A stretch of DNA of 64,000 nucleotides from Adiantum capillus-veneris (Eukaryota; Streptophyta; Polypodiopsida; Polypodiales; Pteridaceae). Below are positions 11,179 through 23,019 of the stretch, in pieces (position 1 is the first letter of the stretch; the number at the start of each line of letters is the position of its first letter). A program made the translations under genes and the position numbers. The notes below the pieces were generated by a model. It was given only the letters and a program-made list of their open reading frames with translations, was not told the origin of the DNA and ran no database searches. The DNA is taken from assembly GCA_014529385.2 (NCBI GenBank), contig CM043968.1:22819013-22883012 (forward strand), given 5' to 3'.

Positions 11179-14100
11179 TTACTCTTGGGAAGCATTGTAA
11201 GCAATGACAAGGTTTAGGTTATCCTTTAATTGTATGCCTTGCATCCATCTAGCATCTTCAAAAGGATAATTCTTAAACTTAATAAGATATCATCGGATAG
11301 TCTTACCGCCTCTTAGTACCTTGTCTTCATGTCGGAGAATGGACTCGGGCTGCAGCACCTTCTCTTGGTCCTCGATCTCCGGTGGGTCTTCAATAGTTGG
11401 TTCTTGAGGTGGCTCTCCTTTGTAAGGCTTTAATAGGCTCAAATGGAAAGCATTGTGTATGAGCCAATGATTGGGCAACTTGAGTTGATAGGCCATCTCA
11501 TTGATTGGCCTAAGAATCTGAAAGGGACCATAGTACCTTTTTGTTAGTTTAGCATAGTACTTTTGGTGGCCCGTAGGATTCTTGCCCGTCGTGTGCCTTA
11601 ATCGAGCCTTTGGAAATTTTAACAAGACCCAATCGTTTTCTTTAAAGTCTTGGGCTCTTCTGTGCTTGTCAGCAGCAGCCTTTTGACTTTGTTGTGAGAT
11701 AGAGATAGCATCCTTACTCTTTTGAAAAGATTCTTGTAGGTCTCGGCTATACTCATCTGCAGTGAAGATCTTCCCATGTACCTTAAGTAGCAAGGGACTT
11801 TTTGATCTTCCCTCAATTACCTCGAAAGGTGCTTTTCCCGTGGAAGTATGTACAGTGTTATTGTAAGCATACTCCACTAAGGGTAAGTACTTCTCCCATT
11901 GGGATCTTTGATCTACTTCCGTTACATAGGCTTTTAGTAGATCGAGAATTGTTAGGTTAGCTATTTCACTTTGGCCATCCGTTTGTGGATGATAGGCCGA
12001 AGAGAAGTTTAGCCTTGTACCTAAATTCTCAAAGAGACCCTTCCAGAAATTACTGGTCATTCTAGGATCTCTATCCGACACTATGGACATTGGCAAGCCA
12101 TGGTACTTGAAAATTTGTGAAATGAAGAGGGTTGCCATTTGATGGGCTTTGATAGTCTTTTTGACAGGTATAAAATGAGCTTGTTTACTGAACCTGTCTA
12201 CTATCATCCATATTCCCGTATTCCCATGGATAGACTTAGGCAATCCAAAGATAAAATCCATGGATATGCTCTCCCATGGTGAATTAGGGATTGGCAAGGG
12301 TTGAAGCAATCCAAGTTGCTTCCCTCTATCAAATTTTGTCTTTTGGCATACCACACATTTGGAAACATACTCTTGTATGTTCACTTTCATGGTAGGCCAA
12401 TAGAAATATGTTTCTATTCCCTTCAAGTTAGATTGAATGCCTCTATGCCCCGCATAAGGTGGAGCATGAGATTCATACATTACTTTCTCACGTGGTGAGT
12501 TAGTAACGCATAGTCTATTGCCATAGAGAAGATAATCATCTTGTAAAGTGAATGGTTCTTCTTTCTTCCCTAATGCCAGGGCTGAAATCACATCTCTAAA
12601 GTCGGGATCAATAGCGTACTCATCTATCATTGAAGATAGATCATTGTGAGTTGCTATGGAAACCGCATTCACTCTCGGCTGTCTTGAGAGTGCATCGGCT
12701 ACTTGATTGTGCTTGCCAGCAATGTGAGCAATATGAAAATGAAATTGCGAAAGGAAATTTGCCCACCTCATTTGTTTGTTGGAGAGCTTGGTCTGCGTCA
12801 TGAAGTACTTAAGACTTTGGTTATCCGTTCGCAGAATGAAAGGAGTCCCCAATAAATAGTGCTTCCATGAGTCTAAGGCATGTAGAACTGCAAGGAGTTG
12901 CTTTTCGTATATGCCTAGAGCTTGCTCAACAGGGTCGAGCCTTCGACTCTCATAGCCTATGGCGTGCCCTTCTTGGAGCAAAACAGCTCCAAGGCAATCA
13001 CCACAAGCATCACATTGGACCTCAAATGGTTTTGAGAGATCCGGTAGTGTAAGGACAGGTTGAGAGATAAGCTTTTCTTTAAGCTTTTTGAAAGCATTGT
13101 TCTCCTTAGCAGACCATGTATACCTAATGCTTTTCTTTGTTAGGTCATGTAATGGTCCCGCAATTTGTGAGAACTTTTCTATGAAGCGTCTATAGTATGC
13201 ACACATACCTATAAAGCTTCTTAGTTCATGAAGATTCCTTGGTTTAGGCCATCCTTTTATTACCTCTAACTTGGATGGATCCATTTGGATGCCATCTTGA
13301 GAGATAATGTGACCTAAATACTGAATCTCTTGCAAGAAAAATTCACTTTTCTTTCGATTAACATAAAGTTTATTCTCTCTTAAAACTTGAAATATTACCT
13401 GGAGATGTTGCTTGTGTTCCTCCAATGAATTAGAGTAGATGATAATATCATCAAAGAACACTCCAGTGAAGGTTCGATGAGGCCTGAACAGCTTCTCCAT
13501 CAAGCGGTTGAATGTGGCTGGTGCATTGGTCAGGCCAAAAGGCATGATAATGTATTCATAAAGACCAAATGTAGTACAAAATGCGGTCTTTACAATGTCT
13601 TGATCAACTATCCTTATTTGATGATAGCCACTTTTTAGGTCAATCCTACTGAAGTAGGTCGATCCTTGTAGCTTATCAAATAGGTCTTCTACCCGTGGAA
13701 CGGGAAACCTATTCTTGATAGTGATCCTATTTAGTGCTCTATAGTCGACACACATACAATATGTGCTGTCTTTCTTTTGCACTAATAGCATAGGTGAGCA
13801 AAATGGAGATGAGCTAGGCCTAACCATGCCCTTCTCAACTAACTCATGCACTTGCCGCATAATCTCCTCTTGTTGAGCTTGAGAAACTCTATAAGGAGGT
13901 TTGTTAGGCGGTGAACTTCCTGGAAGAAGTTCAATTGCATGGTCATCATTACCTCGTTTAGGAGGTAGCTCACAAGGGATGTCTTCAATAAAAACATCAT
14001 TAAACCCCTTGAGAAAATTGGATAACTCTAATTCCTTTTGGTTGCTTTTATTTTCTTTTGCTAGAGCATTAGGTTCATTTTTAGAATCTTTAACAAAAAT

Positions 14101-14196
14101 CATGTACACGGAAATAGAGCTCTTTATTGACTTGTTGAAAGCTGGTGTATGTACAATGGGGATGGTGTTACCCATTTCCTTAGCATCTATATACAT
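11179..14196 (-). CDS. Chromovirus Pol: RT, RNase H, integrase, chromodomain
   Basis: The 968-residue frame (14196-11290) holds a Ty3/Gypsy polymerase: reverse transcriptase about residues 104-300 with the catalytic FFDD at 247-250; RNase H about 395-505, in which the usual DAS is DAC; integrase with its HHCC zinc site (H577, H584, C614, C617) and catalytic D647, D708, E744. A C-terminal chromodomain-like segment begins LRHEDKVLRGGK. A TGA at 11290 (probably from CGA) cuts the chromodomain; the same frame continues to a TAA at 11179, with YLIKFKNYPFEDARW readable after it. A one-base frameshift in an A-run near 14205 separates it from the protease frame. Otherwise the frame is intact, which fits a recent insertion. 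The chromodomain places it among the chromoviruses. Confidence 0.93.
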
Positions 14197-14822
14197 GTCT
14201 TTTTCCCTGACTTAAAGGAGATTCTCCTTTCAAGAAATTTAACATCGGCAGCAAGGCGTTCAAACCATGGTGCCCCTAGGATTACATCCGCATGCTTGAG
14301 AGGAGGGATAAAGAAGTCCTCTTTGTCCACATAGCCTTGGACATGAAGCCTCAATTTCCCGATTAAGGGAGTAACCGAAGCTTCTTGCCCCTTGAAGGCA
14401 CTGTCTGCGGGTAGGATATCTCCCATCTCGTAGGATTGTATGCCTAGCTTGGTGGCCAACTCTATAGATATAAAATTGTGAGTAGAACCAGGGTCAAAGA
14501 GAATAAAAGCATCATGTTCTCTTACCTTTCCCCAAGCATGGCATAGAGGAGATCCTTTGTGAGTTGTTTGGTGAGTCTCCTCCTCTTGGATTTCAACCAA
14601 GGAAGCTCTAGGAGGATCTTGGCGGTTGTTCTTTTGGGGACAAGCGCGGTACGCATGCCCTTGTTCGCCGCACTTGAAACACCGGTTATCCTTGGGATAA
14701 CGCTCAAGCTCTTCAGGAGAGAGTTTGTTCTTACCTTTGTAAACTCCCTTCTCTTTAGCTTTATTGGAGTTGCCCTTAGGAGACTTTTGGACATTGTCCT
14801 TCCCCTTAGGCTCATTCATACT
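14187..14822 (-). CDS. Chromovirus Gag C-terminus (zinc knuckle) and aspartic protease
   Basis: The frame carries a CCHC knuckle (CFKCGEQGHAYRAC, residues about 47-60) and a retropepsin-type domain with the active site FDPGSTHNF near residues 108-116 (Pro replaces the more usual Ser/Thr in DSG/DTG). It ends at 14187 by a frameshift into the Pol frame. The true start is upstream in gag: the inversion breakpoint falls a few bases beyond the ATG, and the gag part at 1988-3272 would enter in the same reading frame, so the two pieces once formed one polyprotein. Confidence 0.88.
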   Translation of the reverse strand, partial: SMNEPKGKDNVQKSPKGNSNKAKEKGVYKGKNKLSPEELERYPKDNRCFKCGEQGHAYRACPQKNNRQDPPRASLVEIQEEETHQTTHKGSPLCHAWGKVREHDAFILFDPGSTHNFISIELATKLGIQSYEMGDILPADSAFKGQEASVTPLIGKLRLHVQGYVDKEDFFIPPLKHADVILGAPWFERLAADVKFLERRISFKSGKKTCI

Positions 14823-14826
14823 ATTT
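14818..14826. other. Right breakpoint of inversion 1
   Basis: Chromovirus on the minus strand switches here to gene B of transposon copy 1 on the plus strand. It is the partner of 3265-3275. The inverted block is about 11.55 kb. Confidence 0.82.
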
Positions 14827-15793
14827 TGTTATCAGTTGATAGGATTGCATATGATGCACAACTTCTCCACTTTAGGACATGGAAAAGGAGAGCATGATGC
14901 TGCAGGTGCTGTTATCAGGAGAACCTTGACGCATGAGGAGCTAAAGCCCGATGGCTGGCCCATGAAGTGTGCGGTTGATGTGGTCAATTTTCTAAACGCG
15001 ACGTTTAACACAGCGAGGGCAGGTGGGGGTGCCAGCACAAGAAGGGTCTTCTAGTTGGTTTCATCAAATGATGTGTTGCGTTCTCCACTATGGAACTGCA
15101 AACCAATTGCAGGGTCTCGCTCATTCCATTGTGTTGACGGCTACTCAACACACAATCCATGTGATGTGCGTTTTCGGATGCTGTCTTGATTTTGTGATCC
15201 TTGTGTGCATGGGAAATGGAGGAGATGCAATAATAAACAGTGCACTGAAGAATGGAAATATCTCTCCATTGAGCCATTGACAGAGTCTGTACAATTAGGT
15301 AGTGATGAGGACAAGGATGATGAGGATAACTACAATGATCTGCTTTCCTCCCAAGTGAGTGTGGATTCAACCATGCCTGTGTATGAAGGAGACCCTAAGG
15401 TGCTGAGCCAATTACTGTCCATTGGGGATAGCTTTGCAGTGAAAGCAGCCGAGGAGAAAGAGGACTTCTACCTTATAAAGGTGCACCAAAACCATGTACC
15501 ATACACCAAGAGTACTGAAGGACCTTTGGCATAACAAGATCGTAAAGGGTGGAATTCTGGTTGAGGGTTTGTACTATGCCCTGGTTGAGAGCAAAGTTGA
15601 TACTTATACCCTATTGAATGAGAAACCACCGGTCATGATCTACTCCCATCTTGTTAGAGCCATACGGTTCCCCATGGAGGTCAAACTGGGCCTGCCTAAC
15701 CATTTTAAACTATCCTTAGAGATATATGAAAATATATACAACAATATCCCATATGACGAAGGGAGTGACCACGAGGGGAGCCATACAACGTAA
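14823..15793 (+). pseudogene. Transposon copy 1 gene B, exon 2 (3' part)
   Basis: This continues the exon broken at 3273. The first block HGKGEHDAAGAV supplies the third predicted catalytic acid (Glu) of a DDE triad, followed by THEELKPDGW. A Cys-rich part follows (FHCVDG, then FCDPCV, RRCNNKQC, EEWKYL), then an acidic stretch and a C-terminal segment with DFYLIKV, GGILVEGLYYAL and a tail. The matching order of blocks in 62.9-63.4 kb and 47.7-47.1 kb supports one gene. It is inactive: in-frame TAG near 15052, TGA near 15187, and a frameshift near 15510. It ends at 15793, converging on gene A. Confidence 0.72.
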
Positions 15794-16229
15794 ACCCCAA
15801 CTACAGGTCTAGCCACTGGCAGCAACAATTGTAATTCTCTTGAATAGAATCTTACTTGTGATCAGTAGTGTGTACTTGCTAATTTGTTTTCAACTGACTC
15901 TTGTAGTACCAAATTTGATAGCTAGACTGCCTAATCCTTGTTTGATAGTAGGATACTTTAATATGGTTGAAAATATCTTAGGCAGGTGCAAGAATCCGGG
16001 TTTAGTTATGAATGGGACAAAAATTAAAGTGGGAAGGAGGGTTATTTGACATTTCTGTTGATTCAGGCTTCACATGCAAATAGCAACAGAAAAATTACCA
16101 AAGAAGTGGCAAGAAAAAGATCATGTGCATAAAAATTAAGTGCATGTGTAAAACTTTTGCAGACGAAGGTTCATGCCCAGCAACAATTTCTTATTACACG
16201 AAAATGCTAGTCTTTTACAAAATCTTTTA
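15794..16229. other. Spacer between the convergent genes of copy 1
   Basis: AT-rich sequence between the stop codons of gene B (+) and gene A (-), presumably both 3' untranslated regions. No ORF of note and no clear terminator were identified. Confidence 0.5.
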
Positions 16230-16672
16230 CACATGAGGGGGGTCAAACCGGTACGAGTACCCTTCCAAAGATACAAAGTAGTTAGCAACATACACGGAGA
16301 TGTCGTCCTCTACATCAAACAGGGGTGTGCGTCGGCTATAAGCGGTGGGAGACTTCTCATCTAGCCATCTTGTGATCCATGGCAGAATGACATCCATGAG
16401 ATACTTCGGCTTGTTCGGATCGTAATAGTTTGGCTCATATGTCCAAATGTAGTAGCACGCCTCATAATCGTTCTTCAATGATTTGTATCTTGTGCCATCC
16501 ACAAGGAGCATGCTGGCTTCATTAAATTGAGGATGCTTGTGCCAAACTGTTCGCAGGAGCTTCAGGAAAATGGGCTTGTCGCTCAACTGCCCCAAAAGGC
16601 CTGCCACATCCTTCATAGAGGAAGCCCATTTTTCACAATGGGAGTGGTCAAAATATATGTGTCAAGTAAACT
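16230..16672 (-). pseudogene. Transposon copy 1 gene A, last exon: C-terminal half of HAD/FCP1-like domain
   Basis: The exon reads DHSHCEKW, then KPIFLKLLRTVW, then ASMLLVDGTRYKSL, and later KPKYLMDVILPW before a stop at 16230. This order matches the second half of FCP1/NIF-type HAD phosphatases: a Ser/Thr-His-Cys block, KP-I-F-L-K with the conserved Lys, and a LLVDD-like motif followed by YK. The usual second Asp of that acidic motif is Gly here. The acceptor is probably the AG near 16673. Likely a phosphatase-related protein; enzymatic activity is doubtful. Confidence 0.72.
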
Positions 16673-16689
16673 AAGTTGTTAGAGCAGGT

Positions 16690-17377
16690 ATACGATTCAG
16701 AGTACCAAAGTCTGAAAAACAGCAACAAGTTTTGTACATAACAGTACCAAAGAACCAAAGTACCAAAGTACTAAAAGTACCAAAGGACCTAATCACCAAA
16801 GTCTAAAAAACAGCAAGTTCTATACATAACAATACCAAAGTACCAAAGGAGTTAAATCACCAAAAAAAGAAAAACAGCAAGTTCTGTACATATCAATACC
16901 AAAGTACCAAAGTACCAAAGGACTTAAATCATCACAGTCTGAAAAACAGCAAGTTATGTACATAACAGTACCAAAGTACCAAAGGACTAAATCACCAAAA
17001 AAAGAAAAACAGCAAGTTCTGTACATAACAGTACCAAAGTACCAAAGTACCAAAGTAAGCTGTGCAAATAGTACCAGGTTGTATGGACATTATCAAGTTG
17101 TGCAAAAAATACCAAAAGTACCAAAATGAATAAAAATAACCAAAAAGAACCAAAAGAAACAAATAGTACCCAATTGTACGAACAGTACCAAATTGTGCTA
17201 ACATTACCAAAATTGTGTGGACAGTATCAATTTGTACAAACAGTACCAAATCCTATACACGATAGTACCAAATAGTACAAAAAGAACCAATAGTACCAGA
17301 ATATGTACAAATCAGTAGCAAAGGTAGATACAATACCAAAATCAGCCAAACCAGTTTGGAAGTTAAGGGATTCATAC
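16690..17377 (-). repeat. Gene A intron (copy 1), AGTACCAAA array
   Basis: Dozens of AGTACCAAA-like nonamers occur, with a recurring ~75-bp block containing GAAAAACAGCAAGTTCTGTAC and 'CCAAAGGACTAAATCACC' between 16720 and 17060. The intron splits the HAD domain between its first and second halves. Confidence 0.85.
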
Positions 17378-17731
17378 CTAAAAAGAGACTTTGCATCTTC
17401 ATCAACTTAGGGAAGCAAGCATGAAGTATGGTCATCAGATTGTGTCTTTGGCTTTGCAAGACCAAAGCATCACGTAGCATCGCCTCCTCAAGCTAAGGAT
17501 AAAATCCTCCGCATCAGGTCTGACCACGCAGTATTTGTGCCGGGAGACCTGCACGCATCGGGGCCTACATCCTCTAGAAATGGGATACACCACAAATCTT
17601 TGGGTTCTTTATTACAATCCTTCAACAGAACTCCATTCACATCCAGAATGACAAGGCGCTTAGTGCTCGCCTTTACGTCCAGTGGCATTGATGTATCCGA
17701 TCGCTTTTCATTTAGCCACACTTGTCCCTCA
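17378..17731 (-). pseudogene. Transposon copy 1 gene A, HAD/FCP1-like motif I exon
   Basis: RLVILDVNGVLLKD contains the HAD nucleophile loop in the D-x-N-G form known from plant FCP1-homology proteins. Farther on, in a shifted frame, KYCVVRPDAEDF and MLWSC match the RP-x-x-x-x-F and WS blocks of FCP1-type domains. The switch of frame near 17540 is a frameshift mutation or an unrecognised short intron. It ends at a donor TAG|GTATGAA (17378). With 16230-16672 it gives a complete domain in the correct order. Confidence 0.75.
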
Positions 17732-17953
17732 CTGAAGTACCATGACGAAAAATGACTAAAGGAACACCCAGCCTTTTGGCAATAGAAAGTGTGGACATTT
17801 AGCACCATTAAAGGTTACCAATTGTTGACAACATGACATAACAAGGAACGGACACATCAACATCTGACTGACATGACACCAAACATTGACAAACGCAAAA
17901 TGGGATCGTATTTCATGATAAGCCAGAAGCAAGTACAAAATGTTGTTAAATAG

Positions 17954-18729
17954 CTAATTCTTGGAGGTTCGTGGCTTGAGACCACGACCTTTGGGGTGCT
18001 TTTTACATTTCATAAGGAAGAGTTCAGAGAGTGTGGCACAATCAATGCTATAACCCGTTTCTAAGGTTGTCGCCTGCCCCACACCTTCGACCTCCTCCAT
18101 GGCTTCGTCTCCTCTGCAAAATAAACTGCCTCCTCCGTGCCATACTCTTTCGCACCCTCGGCAGGTTCCACCTCCTTCGACTGTCGGCAAGTTCCACCTC
18201 ACTCTTTGCCTGCTGCCTCGTCTTTCTGCCTGCCTTCTCCTCTACATACTTTGGAGTTGCATCCAAACACTCGGCCTCCGATGGAACTTCCACTGCCACC
18301 TCCTCATCAGCCTGAATATTTGCGTTGTTCTTCTTGCCTAGCTCTATCTCTATGTCATCAACTTCCTCAATTGGTTCGCTTTCCTGTTTATCCTTCTCCT
18401 GCACTTCAGTTTTCAGTTTAGCTTCTGCCATACCAGAGCCCACACTAGCCTAGGACCCTTTCCCTTCCACTGTGCTGGAATTAGGGCCTTGCTGGCTTTC
18501 CTGGGCTTTGGCTTTAGTGTTATCTTCCTCCAAACTGGAGTCTACAGCAGGCTCACCCTTTTTGCCTTCCATCGTGTTGGCACCAATGTCATGCAGTACT
18601 TCATGCACTGACTTATAAGGATCTTCGTGGAACATGTGACTGGCATCTGACTTGCTGTATCCAGGAAGATCCTTCCAATCCACAGGGGTGTTGGTGTTGT
18701 CATGGTGTCCACATCGAAAGATCCTCTCC
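17954..18729 (-). pseudogene. Transposon copy 1 gene A, acidic linker exon
   Basis: The exon begins after ATGTAG at 18730 with RIFRCGHHDN and VDWKDLPGYSK, then a long Glu/Lys/Ser-rich low-complexity part (for example QEKDKQESEPIEEVDD). A TAG interrupts it near 18450 and a frame change near 18200 leads to a tail with MEEVEGVGQATTLETG ending at 17954. No domain was recognised; it is probably a disordered linker between the zinc and phosphatase parts. Confidence 0.55.
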
Positions 18730-18821
18730 CTACATATACACAAAGATGAAAGAGAATATTAGATCATAAATTCAACTGATATTATAAGCATGTAGTGTCC
18801 AACACAAACACCCCACTTACT

Positions 18822-19172
18822 CTTCAATAATGACCTCCCTGAAATCCAGGCCTTTGCCTCCGAAGGGATTGTAGTGTTGCAAAGTGCCTTCACGCACATA
18901 TCTTCCATTCTCAATACACCTGCAAAACACAGTGGATGGTACTGATGCTTGTAGGGAAGCATGAAGGTACCAACCACGTTAGAAGCCTCCAAAGCCTCCC
19001 CACAGGCAACACAAGAACCAAACACATGTATTGTGTTTTCAGGGTCCACAACATGAGGCCTTGGAGTCAACGTGTGAGTCATCCCTCTCTTCACATCAGC
19101 ACAGAGCTTGCTTACAAATTCGTACTGGTCTTGGGTTTCCAGGGACTCGTTGTAGAGCCTGGAATACTCTCT
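18822..19172 (-). pseudogene. Transposon copy 1 gene A, RING-like zinc motif exon
   Basis: The exon starts REYSRLYNESLE after the acceptor TTTTGCAG (19173). It holds CVACGEALEASN, then YKHQYHPLCF: a C-x2-C ... H-x3-H-x2-C pattern like half of a RING/PHD-type zinc site. The end is best read in a second frame (LQHYNPFGGKGLDF) up to a strong donor GAAGA|GTAAGTG near 18821. Clear relatives occur in copy 2 (38380-38520) and copy 3 (53710-53807). Confidence 0.66.
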
Positions 19173-19239
19173 CTGCAAAACAGAATGCTCTCGTAATTTA
19201 CTTACCAAAACAACCAAGATGCATGGAAGAACACATGCA

Positions 19240-20965
19240 ATAGCAAAACATTATTGAAATAGTACCAAAATAGAACAAAAGAGTACCCAACATGCACCAA
19301 AACAGTACCAAAATTGATTGCTAGCAAGAAATAACACATGCAGTATCAAAATGTTATTGCAACAGTTACAAAATATAACCAAGATAGTACCAAATCAAAC
19401 AATTAGCAAAGAAAACATTATTAGAAGAAAATACCAATGTAGTATCAAGGTACTAGAAATACCAGAAGTACCAAAAGTACCTAAAGTACCTAAAGTACCT
19501 AAAGTACCTAAAGTACCTAAAGTACCAAAAGTTTCAACAGTACCAGAGCAGTTTCAAGCACCAAAAGTACCCAAGTCATACTCAACATTACAATATAAGA
19601 CAGTAACTAGAAAGTACCAAAATAAGTAATCAGACTACCCAAAGAGCAGATAAATACCCAGAGTACCAAGGATTGTGCCACATAGCACCCAAGGCAAATC
19701 TGTGAACTATATGAGTACCAAAATTCTCAAGGCAGTGCCAAAATGGTCAAAGAGAGAACCAAATAAAATAAATAAGCACAAAAGGTTACAAGGAAAGTAC
19801 CAAAAGTACCAAAATAGGTTGAAGTACCAAATGTTTTAACAATACCAAATCAGTATCAAGCACCAAAAGTACCCAAGTCATACTCACCATTACAGTATAA
19901 GACTGTAACTAGAAAGTACCAAAATAAGTAATCAGACTACCGAATGAACAGATAAGCATCCAGAGTACCAAAGATTGTGCCACATAGCACCCAAGGCAAA
20001 TCTGTAGACTATATGAGTACCAAAAATTCTCAAGGCAGTACCAAAATGGTCAAAGAGAGAACCAAATAAAATAAAGAAGCACAAAAGGTTACAAGGGAAG
20101 TACCAAAAGTACCAAAATAGGTTGAAGTACCAAATGTTTCAAGAGTACCAAAGCAGTATCAAGAACCAAAAGTACCCAAGTCAAACTCAACATTAAAGTA
20201 TAAGATTGTAACTAGAAAGTTCCAAAATAAGTAATAAGAGTACCCAATGAACAGAAAAGCACCCAGAGTATCAAAGATTGTGCCACATAGCACCCAAGAC
20301 AATATCTGTAAACTATATGAGTACCAAAAATTCTCAAGCCAATACCAGAATGATCGAAGAGAGAACCAATTAAAATAACTAAGCACCAAAAGGTTATAAG
20401 GGAAGTACGAACATAGCAATTAGTGTTCGATTAAATACCCAAATCAGTTTAAAAAGTACCAAAACAGTTCAAAAATAAGCAAACCACTTTTAAAAAAAAC
20501 TGGAAAGTACCAAGACATTTAAAGAAGATACCAAAGCATTAAGCAGCATGTACCATAGCAGTCCCAAAATAGAATTGAAAAAGACCAAATGATCAGAAAA
20601 GCACCAAAAGTGCCATGGATTGTGCCATTATAGAATCCAAAACAAAACAAATAGTACAGTGTAAGACTAAAAAAATAAAACAAGGAAGTACCAATATAGT
20701 ACCAAGTAGTTCAAATGAGTACCAAATGAAATGAAGCAGTAGGATAAAGTACTAAGGAAAGTTCCAGCACTGCCCTTAGTGTTAAATAAAAGTACCAAAA
20801 CAGTTAGAGAGAGTACCAAACCAGTCCAAGATAGTACTAAAACCCATAAAAATGTCAGCAAATAAACCAGTTAAGAAGTGAAACATGCCAAATCACCAAA
20901 CCTTGTGCATAATAAAAAATTTCAACAGTCGTACACAATGCGATAAGCCAGAAATACAATACTTC
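19240..20965 (-). repeat. Gene A intron (copy 1): AGTACCAAA array with ~302 bp higher-order repeat
   Basis: The intron is saturated with AGTACCAAA variants. Superimposed is a unit of about 302 bp: the phrase CAAGCACCAAAAGTACCCAAG recurs near 19555, 19857 and 20160, each followed by GATTGTGCCACATAGCACCC and a 'CTCAAGGCAGT..CAAAATGGTCAAAG' block. At 19466-19530 the array is a clean AAAGTACCT run. Confidence 0.88.
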
Positions 20966-20969
20966 CTGC

Positions 20970-21815
20970 TGTTCAACCTCAGCTAGGAGTTTCTTGATAT
21001 TTTCGGAAACCCCGTGCCGTCGTAACAAGCGCCGACTTGATCCTAGCTCAGCCTCCACCTCTCTGATCTCTTCATCAGGGATAGGTATTTTCTACCACAA
21101 CACACCGATACGCGCCTCTAGGAAATTAATATCCTCCATCAAATTTCTTGCCACTCCCTCATTACCCTCATATACCAGTAGAGCTGGTCCTTGTTTTCTT
21201 GAATAGAGGCCTTTAGGTCTGTTAGTTTTGATGACCTTGGATGTGACACCTGCTTTTGGAGTCTTTGGAGCAATACCTCTAAGTCAGGTAGGTAGTTAGC
21301 CATTGCCCCTCTGACACCTTGCTCTGGTTCTGTGAAGATGTTGCTGCCACTTTGAGTCGTGCGGGCCTTCTTAACTAACCGCGGGATAGTTCCAGGGGAG
21401 GAAGCATTTTGCTTCCTCCATGTCTCAACTTTACGGTCAAGACCGCCAGTCCTAAATGATATCATCTGCAACACTCCTTCCCCAAACCGGGCCCATGCTA
21501 TTCTATGCCCTGTTGGGTCTTTTCTCGCTGCATCACATTTCTCGAACGCATAACCCTTAGCAAATTTGGTGGTCAGTTCACCGCATGAAGGGGGTCCCTG
21601 ATAAACTTTGGAGAATAGAAATTTACAGTCATCCACTAGATGTGGCTGCAAATGATTTAAATAAATTTTGTTGTTCTTTTGGAACTTGTACTTGAAAACA
21701 GATAACCACTGCTCGGATGGCAAGTCCTCATCAGTCAGGTCCTTATATCCATGCAAGTCCTCTGCTGTATAACAGAACCTGGTTTATTGAGGGTACTCCT
21801 CCATTTTATTCTTAC
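20970..21815 (-). pseudogene. Transposon copy 1 gene A, exon 2
   Basis: It opens after TTTCAG at 21816. Recognisable blocks are SEQWLSVFKYKF (also at 37.3 kb in copy 2), ELTTKFAKGYAFEKCD, AWARFGEGVLQM, a Leu-rich coiled coil around LPDLEVLLQRLQKQ, and KIPIPDEEIREVEAEL near the end. There is a TAA shortly after the acceptor, a one-base frameshift near 21137, and a TAG near 21090. No enzymatic motif is visible; a coiled-coil or DNA-binding role is possible but unproven. Confidence 0.62.
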
Positions 21816-22296
21816 CTGAAATGTCAAACAAATCAAAAATTATTGTGAAACAAATCCAAAGTACCACATTTGTTACTGTACATTTAATAACTAATAACTA
21901 ATGTGTTTACAATATGATTTATCCATACTCTATTTCCACGAAACTTCAACAATAGTCTGCAATAACTTCGGTTTTAATCCTTAGCATATGATATACAAAG
22001 CTCTAACATAAAGCAGGGAAACTATAGAATCATGTACATTGTCTCAGCTAAACCTTTCTATCCACAAACATTGAAGCTCCACAACCACTTTTCTAGAATG
22101 ACCTAGAAAAATACACTTAATACTATAGAGCAAGCTGGATAATTAGCATGGTCCAAGTCAATTTTCTAATTTTTCTCTCATATGCATATGGATTACAAAT
22201 GCGATGCTCCAAGGTATCAAATTTTACACTGAACATTTAAATTCAAAATTTTACACCATCTAATTAACACAAGCCTGATTCCAATGAATAGCTTAC

Positions 22297-22588
22297 CACG
22301 TCTTGACTTGTTGGAAGATTTTGATTCATCCTCATCGACACGGTGTGAGGTCCGTTCGGAGTTGATTTCAGAAGCCTTGAACTGTTTTGCACTAGCCCTT
22401 GTGTTGGGACTGCTTTTGTTCTCTAGCTCCGTTTGTTGAGAGGCAGGGGTGGAAGAACCTTTGTTGTTGCTTCTCCCATGGGTGGGCATTCCCTCCTTGG
22501 CCTTCCCTTTCTGTTTGCATGTTGAAGGTGACACTTTGCTGGCAGCAGCTCCCTTGGCCTTTGGGGTCCTGATGGTGGGAGAACTCAC
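22297..22588 (-). pseudogene. Transposon copy 1 gene A, exon 1
   Basis: The exon is basic and Ser/Thr/Lys-rich (SSPTIRTPKAKG, then KQKGKAKEG), ending at the donor CGTG|GTAAGC (22297). The expected ATG reads GTG at 22588, so the start codon is probably lost. The reading phase across the first intron fits exon 2. The basic composition resembles a nuclear-localisation or DNA-binding tail. The intron 22296-21816 carries no tandem array. Confidence 0.58.
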
Positions 22589-22608
22589 ACGATAGCAGCT
22601 TTGCTACA

Positions 22609-22976
<368 letters not shown>

Positions 22977-23007
22977 TTTTGTACCACCATCCTTTGCTTT
23001 CAGCGTG
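22977..23007. repeat. Candidate terminal inverted repeat of transposon copy 1, gene A end
   Basis: TTTTGTACCACCATC then CTTTGCTTTCAGCGTG, a near match of 6822-6853. Its inner part reads GGTGGTACAAAA on the other strand, which resembles the intron core motif TTTGGTACT. Confidence 0.62.
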
Positions 23008-23019
23008 AAAGTAGTGCAA

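Noticed and set aside
14559-14897. Plus-strand ORFs opposite the chromovirus protease and pol
   Set aside because: Antisense shadows of a strong coding region.
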